A program made the position numbers and the translations under genes. From NCBI RefSeq assembly GCF_963676685.1, contig NC_092350.1:38406873-38470872 (forward strand): a stretch of 64,000 bases of DNA, given 5' to 3'. Positions 57,651-64,000 of this stretch are shown in pieces. Numbering within the stretch: the first letter of the stretch is position 1; each line of letters begins with the position of its first letter. The notes below the pieces were generated by a model. It did not search any database. It saw nothing but the letters and a program-made list of their open reading frames with translations, and was not told the DNA's origin. This DNA is from Mytilus edulis (Eukaryota > Mollusca > Bivalvia > Mytilida > Mytilidae).

Positions 57651-60188
57651 TTAATTAAGAAAAAGCAATGTCTTTAGTTTGAACCATCTAGTTTGATTTT
57701 CTGAAATTTCAGTTTCGTGTTCATCCCATTTAATGAAGATAACATCATTTGATATGTTCACGAGTTGTTCTGGAACATCATTGACATTCACATTTTGTAA
57801 AATAACTATAATTTTCATAAGATTTTGTGTGTATTTCTCATATTTGGCTCTTTCGATTTCAAATGACCCCCATTCGTATTCACAAAATCGTTCCGTTATA
57901 ATAAAAATAACATGTCTACTTTGGTGAATTGAAAGTGCTTTAGAATCTGATGTGAGTTCTCCGGGAATAAGGTCACGATCATGTACGAATGTTTTCAATC
58001 CCCATTCTTTTTCAGCTTTTGGAAGCAGATGGTTTTTTATCCATGATATGCTTCTTTCTTCGTAGGAAATATATACATCATAATCATAATTTACATATAA
58101 ATCTCTCTCGACGGCTCGTCTAAATGTTCTAAACAAAAACAGAATAAGTTTCCATCTGTAATAATATAAAATCGAAAATGGTATCGAAACACCAAAAGTA
58201 CTCGAAATTAAAATAATTCCAATCCTAAGCCATAAAGTAGCTTGGCAGTCAGCAAAATATTTATTGATATCTTTGGTGACTTTAATAAGATTGACTTGCG
58301 AATTGTTTGACATTGTACAAGTGTAATTGTTTCCGTTTACAAAATATACCTTTGTTTTTGTAAGCCATAACAGAAACTCAACAGTATCGCACGAACAAAC
58401 CAAAGCATTGTTATCCAAATTGATACTTAAATTTTGATGTTGTACGATAATCTCATCGAACCGTTTTCGAATAGTATAGTCAATAGACGTTATCAAATTA
58501 TTTGACAGATCTAACAAATCTAAATGACGGAGTTTAGATACAGTACTAGGAACTCTCCTGAAGAAGTTATTGGACAAATTAAAGTGCGTTATATTCTTAT
58601 CATTAAATAATGTCGTATCTAACAAAGTCCATAGGTTATTGAAAGACAGATCTACACTTTTGAGTTTAGGTGCGTGGCCGAGCATCCATTGTCTTCCTTC
58701 AATTATGCTTCTGTCTATGCTGGCATGAGTCATTTTCAATGTAGTTAGTTTCGGTAAGGAAACGGACTGAAACATTATTGTTGAAGATAACCCAGAAACA
58801 TCTAAATATACAAGTTCTTTTCCACATTCATTTGACACATTTGGATATTGTTCAAAAATACTGAATGAAATATCAAAATATCTTAGCGATGTATTTTGGC
58901 ATGTGAATGACACAGACGCAGACACTACTGTCATATGAGTAAAGCGGACAAATTCTATTAAGGGCGGTAGCTTAATAGTTATAGGAAACGATTGATGAAA
59001 AATATGTTGTTTTTCCTGATTATGACTCCCAATGAACTTTCCGGGATGATACACATCAAGAAATAACGGTTTCAGATATTGTGCAGGCAGATAAGACATA
59101 TCATAGGTTTTAAGATTCGTAGCTCTTGTTAAGAAAACAACTGTCTGCATATAGTGTTCAAAAGTCGTTGACGGCAATCTGTTCGCAGATATGATAAACG
59201 TTTTGAAACACCCAGGGTATTGGAATGAAAACAGCGATTGAAGTTCGTCATCTACTATGCCTGTCGCTGACAAATCTAAAGCCTCTATACAGATAGATCT
59301 AAGATATTTCATACGTTCTTTTGTAATTATTACAGAATACGGAAACTTGTCGTTATTAACACTTTTGTCGCTAATATGGTGAAAGTTGATAACAGACATG
59401 TTTTTGTTTTGATAAGGATAAAGTATATTCAGCGCCTGGTACAAATGAATATATGAATGAGACAGGTCCAAAATTTTCAATTGAGGAAAATACCGAAGAA
59501 TTCCTTTGTCTATGTGAAAGAAATGATGACAACGAGTAATATATAACTCTCTTAGTTTCGGAGAAATATTTCTGAAAGTTTCATTCGATAATTTTCCCGA
59601 ACTCATGTAACACCTCCTAAAATTTAATACGGCTAAAGTTTCCAGTAATTTAAATCCATTACCGAACACAGGTCGATCAAACAAGTCGATAGATAAATTT
59701 TGTAAACTTTTCAAGTTAGAGAATACTTTGTCTGGGTAAACAAACGATTCATGTATCATCCATTGCTTTTCATTCCTGCCTATTTCAAGAACCATCAAAT
59801 TTTCAAGAGGACGAAAAACTCTTGAAGGAAGCTTAGAAATATTTATAGCATTATTTTCCATCCTTAGAATCCGTAAATAACGTAAGCCTTCAAAACCATA
59901 TTCATGGACTTCAGATATATTGTTACTGTTTAAAATCAAAATTTCCATTTTCGTATAGTTTATAAATGTGTTGTTTTTTATGACAGTGATCAAATTATTT
60001 GAGAGATCCAACACTTGGATATTTCTGTTCAGATTCCTAGGTACAGATATATAACCTCTGTTATCACAATGGGCCACAAGTTGACTCTTTAAGTTGGAGC
60101 CATAGTCGCACGATAAATTTGTAGCACCATACATAAACATCGTCAATATCATGATCAAAAGCCAAAAAATCCTTTCACCGCTGTTCAT
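57651..60188 (-). CDS. Toll-like receptor, single coding exon (LRR-TM-TIR)
   Basis: 845 residues from the Met at 60188, chosen because a typical signal peptide follows (MNSGERIFWLLIMIL to about Cys27). An in-frame ATG at 60227 would add 13 residues. The ectodomain has leucine-rich repeats (VLDLSNNLITVIKNNTF, LDLSNNLITSIDY) and many N-x-S/T sites. It ends in one LRR C-terminal cap (LVCSCDTVEFLLWL with C598 and C600, then later Cys). One membrane span lies at about 653-678. The TIR domain starts at YDVYISYEE (703 on) and keeps the BB loop RDLIPG (P742) and the WF near the C-terminus (RWFKLKTLL). This is the usual form of a single-cysteine-cluster TLR, and it would signal through TIR adaptors such as MyD88. 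The ligand cannot be told. There are no breaks in 2.5 kb. Confidence 0.93.
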   Translation of the reverse strand: MNSGERIFWLLIMILTMFMYGATNLSCDYGSNLKSQLVAHCDNRGYISVPRNLNRNIQVLDLSNNLITVIKNNTFINYTKMEILILNSNNISEVHEYGFEGLRYLRILRMENNAINISKLPSRVFRPLENLMVLEIGRNEKQWMIHESFVYPDKVFSNLKSLQNLSIDLFDRPVFGNGFKLLETLAVLNFRRCYMSSGKLSNETFRNISPKLRELYITRCHHFFHIDKGILRYFPQLKILDLSHSYIHLYQALNILYPYQNKNMSVINFHHISDKSVNNDKFPYSVIITKERMKYLRSICIEALDLSATGIVDDELQSLFSFQYPGCFKTFIISANRLPSTTFEHYMQTVVFLTRATNLKTYDMSYLPAQYLKPLFLDVYHPGKFIGSHNQEKQHIFHQSFPITIKLPPLIEFVRFTHMTVVSASVSFTCQNTSLRYFDISFSIFEQYPNVSNECGKELVYLDVSGLSSTIMFQSVSLPKLTTLKMTHASIDRSIIEGRQWMLGHAPKLKSVDLSFNNLWTLLDTTLFNDKNITHFNLSNNFFRRVPSTVSKLRHLDLLDLSNNLITSIDYTIRKRFDEIIVQHQNLSINLDNNALVCSCDTVEFLLWLTKTKVYFVNGNNYTCTMSNNSQVNLIKVTKDINKYFADCQATLWLRIGIILISSTFGVSIPFSILYYYRWKLILFLFRTFRRAVERDLYVNYDYDVYISYEERSISWIKNHLLPKAEKEWGLKTFVHDRDLIPGELTSDSKALSIHQSRHVIFIITERFCEYEWGSFEIERAKYEKYTQNLMKIIVILQNVNVNDVPEQLVNISNDVIFIKWDEHETEISENQTRWFKLKTLLFLN

Positions 60189-61866
60189 GTTTACTCCTTG
60201 TTTTAAAAGAAAATATGAAAAAAGCATATGAAATAAAACCTTCAGAATAAAAGACACAAAAATCAACAGTAGCTACAAAATGTATATGGGTCAAGAACAA
60301 ACAAATCGGAAGTGCTTATAATATATTCTTTCCTAAGAAACCGGAAGTTTTGTTAGATTTTATTGATAAAAACATACAATAAGAGTGTATATATTAATAG
60401 GATTGTTTTATAAGGAGATGTTGTTTATTATTATTCTATCTATTTTTTTCTCTCTGTAAAATGCTCATTTTTGGAATTTACTTACGATGAATAGTGTATA
60501 TTTAGTGTATAAGCGTAAAGTTTACTTATAAAGTCATCAGTACACTTATAAAACCATTTTCATTTGTTTTTCGTTCTGTCGGTAAGCATTTGTTTTTATT
60601 TGATTCACTAAATGGTCCAATTGCACGGAAGGTTTTTTTCAAAATTTATCACAGTTTTTCATATATTGAGTGTTATATAATTAAGTAGATCATTTAACTG
60701 TGTAATGCAAAATTAAAACAGCAAAGTGATTTCCCAATTTTTCAAGTGTTTCAACTGTGAGGTTTGTTGGAACGGGGTGTTTCGGTTAAAAGTTATATAA
60801 GCTGTAAAGTACATTAATCCAATATACACCTGTTCTTATAATGGATCACATTTCAGAATTTAATTAGAGGAGCTAAAATAACAAAAGGTTATTCCAACTT
60901 GTTAGATAAACACACACTGTCTAAAATAGTGTTCTCTCACATGATCAATATCCCTAAAGGGAATCAAAAGTATCTTAGTCGAATCAGTTGTTTTTTCTCA
61001 TAAATCGGTTTGCTCAGTTTTTGTATAAGGAGCAGACAGCCCTACTCAGCAAGTCTGAAGTGTGAACATGCAAAAGAACTAAAAACCGTATCTAACGAAA
61101 TATATCTATAAACGTTACACGAATGGACAGAGAGTAAGTCACTACTAAGAAACCTGAAGTAGACACTTGGAATGTGAACTCATCACGATTGTAGAAGATA
61201 GTAAGGATGAACAAACTATCCGTTTACAGGCGGTTTTTTTTTTGTTCCCGCCTTTGTCATAAATCGTTAATTTGTCAAAAGAAGATAAGAATATTAAAAA
61301 GATGACCTGGCACACCAAAGATATTACTTTTAAAAACAATTCATTCTTTCGAAAAGACTGAATATGTGTAAAATATGGGAACGACACAGGTAATGATATA
61401 AAGATACTATTTTAGTTCAACATTCAGAGTAAAACTGAGAAATAGACTTCATTTGTCCCATTTAACACATAGGTGTATAGAATAAAAAGGCATTGTTTTG
61501 AATTTAATGTTGTCTGAAGCCCTCATTTTGTTATAATGCTCATTCCAAAACTAATCTTATCACATCGCCTATATAACAATAAAGAGATGTGGTATTTAAC
61601 AAACATGAACTAATAGAAACCATTAAATTACATGCTGTTGATTTGGAACAGGTGCTATATACCTTTATTTGGTATTTATTGTTACCAGCTGACATGGAGA
61701 ACATAGTTTGTCGTCTGCTTTACATGTGCTTATTTGATGACAGCAGAATTAATTTTATTTATATAAAACCAGACTTCAATCTCATAGTCCATCCGGACAA
61801 TAAAATATTTGGGGCTAGCGACACAGGCACATAGAGTATGTGGTGGCGTTAAGAGTGTATGAAGGT
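60189..61866. other. Upstream of the TLR, no gene recognised
   Basis: Should hold the TLR promoter and any 5' UTR exon. No clear TATA box or NF-kB-like site stood out, and the short ORFs here show no domain. Confidence 0.4.
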
Positions 61867-61950
61867 GTCATTCTGCCTTAACCGAGGACAGTGGTGTAAC
61901 AGTACAACATAAGAAGAAATTATAAGAAAATCAGTTGTAAAAATCGACTT
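61867..61950 (+). repeat. SINE-like repeat, tail only
   Basis: GAGGACAGTGGTGTAACAGT and CAACATAAGAAG match what should follow the body at 34147-34440. Confidence 0.5.
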
Positions 61951-62640
61951 TTTGTTTACAAATGTAAAATATACAAATACGTCAACATGACCGAAATTGT
62001 CAAATGTCCCCATAAAGAGTTTTTGCTCTTTAATAGGATTTTTTTTTTGACAACTTTTCATAAATTTTCTTATTTGTTACAAAAAACCTCGCCTCTGAAA
62101 CTACTCGACTACATAAAACCAAAATTGTCCTAAAAATGGATCCGATGACGCCATTAACCAAGATGACCACTATGGCTAATAATAGAACACGGGGATATAA
62201 TGCAGTTATTGGCTTATATATCTGAAAGTAAAGCATTCAGAGTAAATCTGACAGGATTAAAATGTTAATTGGATGAAGATGTGTATATTTCTCTAAATTT
62301 TCCGACGCATCAAACAACCCATTGTTGGGTTGCTGCCAATGAATTTATATTTTTTAGGAAATTTTATTTTTTTGGGTCATTAGCTTGAATATTATAATAG
62401 GTAGAGATAAACTGTAAACAGCAAAAACTGCTAAGCAAAGTAAAAATATACAAATAAGTCAATATGACCAATATTGTAAATTCGACAATTGACCCTATAA
62501 AGGGTTTTTGTCCTTTTAAGTCATTTTACACAATTTTTGATAAATGTTTGTAAATTTTTACAAAAATCTTTTCATCTGAAACTACTGGGCCAAAGTCATT
62601 ATTGATAGCGATAATTGTAAATAGCAAAAATGATCAGTAA
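61951..62640 (+). repeat. R7: two diverged copies of a mussel repeat
   Basis: Copies near 61965-62200 and 62445-62640 share TACAAATAMGTCAAYATGACC, TTTTTGTCCTTTTAAGTCAT-like and TCTGAAACTACT blocks in the same order. No ORF of interest. Confidence 0.6.
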
Positions 62641-62694
62641 ATCAGATTTACAAACAAGTCATCATCACCAAAAATAGAGAATGTTTTTTCATGA

Positions 62695-62900
62695 ATTCCA
62701 TGCTTGTCTATAAAAAAATTGAAAACAACACGTTTAATAATTCTATTCGTGAGAAGCGTTTTTCTGGATTTACCTTCATCAGGGACGCTAAAAGCCAAAT
62801 ATTTAAAATCCGAAGATGTATAAGTACCAAAACCGTTGAAGAGCTGTATGACAAAAATACCTAAAATAAAGAGCCAAATTCATCTAAAGTCAACTTTATA
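62695..62900 (+). repeat. R1-like element, second diverged subfamily
   Basis: Ordered blocks ACCTTCATCAGGGACGCT, CAAATATTTAAAATCCGAAG and TTGAAGAGCTGTATGA parallel the R1 layout with little base identity. Confidence 0.5.
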
Positions 62901-62980
62901 AAATGTGTCTTTTGTAAAATACGCCCATAGACCAAGGTTATCGACACAGGCTTTTTGAGAGCCTCTAGTTTGTATTAGAA

Positions 62981-63658
62981 ATGTACGCGTCTGGCGTACT
63001 AAATTATAATCCTGGTACATTTGATAACTATTCACACCACTGGGTCGATGCCACTGCTGGTGAACGTTTCGTCCCCGAGGGTATAACCAGCCCAGTAGTC
63101 AACACTTCGGTGTTGACATGAATATCAATAATGTAGTCATTTTTATAAATTTCCTGTTGACAAAACTTTGAATTTTTCTAAAAACTAAGGATTTTCTTAT
63201 CCCAGGCATAGATTACCTTAGCCGTATTTGGCACAAATTTTTGGAATTTTGGATCCTCAATGCTCTTTAACTTTGTACTTGTTTGGCTTTATAAATATTT
63301 TGATATGAGCGTCACTGATGAGTCTTATGTAGACGAAACGCGCGTCTGGCGTACTAAATTATAATCCTGGTACCTTTGATAACTATTTATACCACTGGGT
63401 CGATGCCACTGCTGGTGGACGTTTCGTCCCCGAGGGTATCACCAGCCCAGTAGTCAACTAAGGATTTCCTTATCCCAGGCATAGATTACCTTATTCGTAT
63501 TTGGCACAACTGTTTCGGAATTTTGGATTCTCAATACTCTTTAACTTTGTACTTGTTTGGCTTTATAAATATTTTGATATGAGCGTCACTGATGAGTCTT
63601 ATGTAGACGAAACTCGCGTCTGGCGTACTAAATTATAATCCTGGTAGCTTTGATAACT
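62981..63658 (-). repeat. R1 tandem array on the minus strand
   Basis: Going down in coordinate, units start at 63658 (shortened to 275 bp by an internal deletion), 63383 (356 bp) and 63027 (cut after ~45 bp). Closer to each other than to the array at 3471-4759; all three keep the GGTACCAGGATTATAATTTA type of start. Confidence 0.88.
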
Positions 63659-63660
63659 AT

Positions 63661-64000
63661 TTTAATATTTTAATTTGTAGCAAAGCGTGATGTCTTGTTT
63701 CTCTGAATTACCCCCGATGATAAACTGTTAGGTATCTACTCGACAGTGATCATTGAAAGTGAGAGCAAGCGTTATTTCGTTATGAGCAGATAAAGTTAGC
63801 TTCAGCATTCTTTGTTTTAATACAAACCTTCAAACAAATCATCCAAATCAATATCTATAGAGAACGCCAACTAAACCGAAATTACAATAAACTAAATTTA
63901 AGAAATAGTTGATGCAAGCTATACTTTATTGGTTGTTTTAACATGGGTAGACATTATATTCGTGATTATTTTTTCCCGAGCGATAGTGAGGGCTAAAATA
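63661..64000. other. No gene recognised
   Basis: AT-rich end of the window with nothing I can support. Confidence 0.4.

Noticed and set aside
57733..57927. Plus-strand ORF opposite the TIR domain
   Set aside because: Antisense shadow of the TLR coding region.
61849..62236. Two overlapping minus-strand ORFs with hydrophobic segments
   Set aside because: They lie within R7 repeat copies and share no domain with any family I know.

Overview
The window looks like nuclear DNA of a bivalve mollusc, probably a mussel related to Mytilus. It is AT-rich. Its genes are split by many introns with GT-AG borders. It is full of dispersed repeats that I recognise from memory as typical of mussel genomes; I made no database search. 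There is no bacterial gene organisation and I see no RNA genes.

Three genes are well supported. Two are tandem paralogues on the + strand, TRPML-A (1563-24967) and TRPML-B (33123-48878). Both are mucolipin-type TRP channels. Each can be read through 14 coding exons with the same intron phases, giving 591 and 600 residues. Both keep the mucolipin layout: cytosolic N-terminus, TM1, a luminal domain with four cysteines, TM2-TM6, a pore loop between TM5 and TM6, and a Cys-rich C-tail. They differ at the start of the selectivity filter (HGDE in A, NGDE in B), at the N- and C-termini, and in a possible sorting motif. The third gene (57651-60188, - strand) is a single-exon Toll-like receptor with a signal peptide, leucine-rich repeats, one C-terminal cysteine cap, one membrane span and a cytosolic TIR domain.

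The spacer between the channel genes (24968-33122) holds a decayed tyrosine-recombinase retrotransposon of Ngaro/DIRS type on the - strand. It has a Cys/His gag-like piece, a reverse transcriptase with YLDD, RNase H, tyrosine recombinase and an SGNH-hydrolase-like ORF. It carries frameshifts and a nested repeat. Its terminal region recurs alone in the last intron of TRPML-B.

The rest is mostly repeats. R1 is a ~355-bp unit found singly and in tandem arrays. R2 is an RT-encoding retroelement known here from at least 12 truncated copies that mostly keep one end. R4, R5, R6, R7 and a SINE-like family are also present, with microsatellites, several foldback palindromes and a 315-bp near-identical direct duplication (49931-50245 and 52773-53087). 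I found no gene in 1-1443, 53171-54126, 54256-55614, 55849-57484, 60189-61866 or 63661-64000.

The channel pair and the TLR show no direct functional link. Mucolipins are endolysosomal cation channels and TLRs are pattern-recognition receptors, so they are best read as neighbours. Nothing here is clearly a wholly new system. The most distinctive signals are the diverged tandem channel pair with conserved non-coding islands at fixed spacing, and the SGNH-bearing Ngaro-like element with its solo end.
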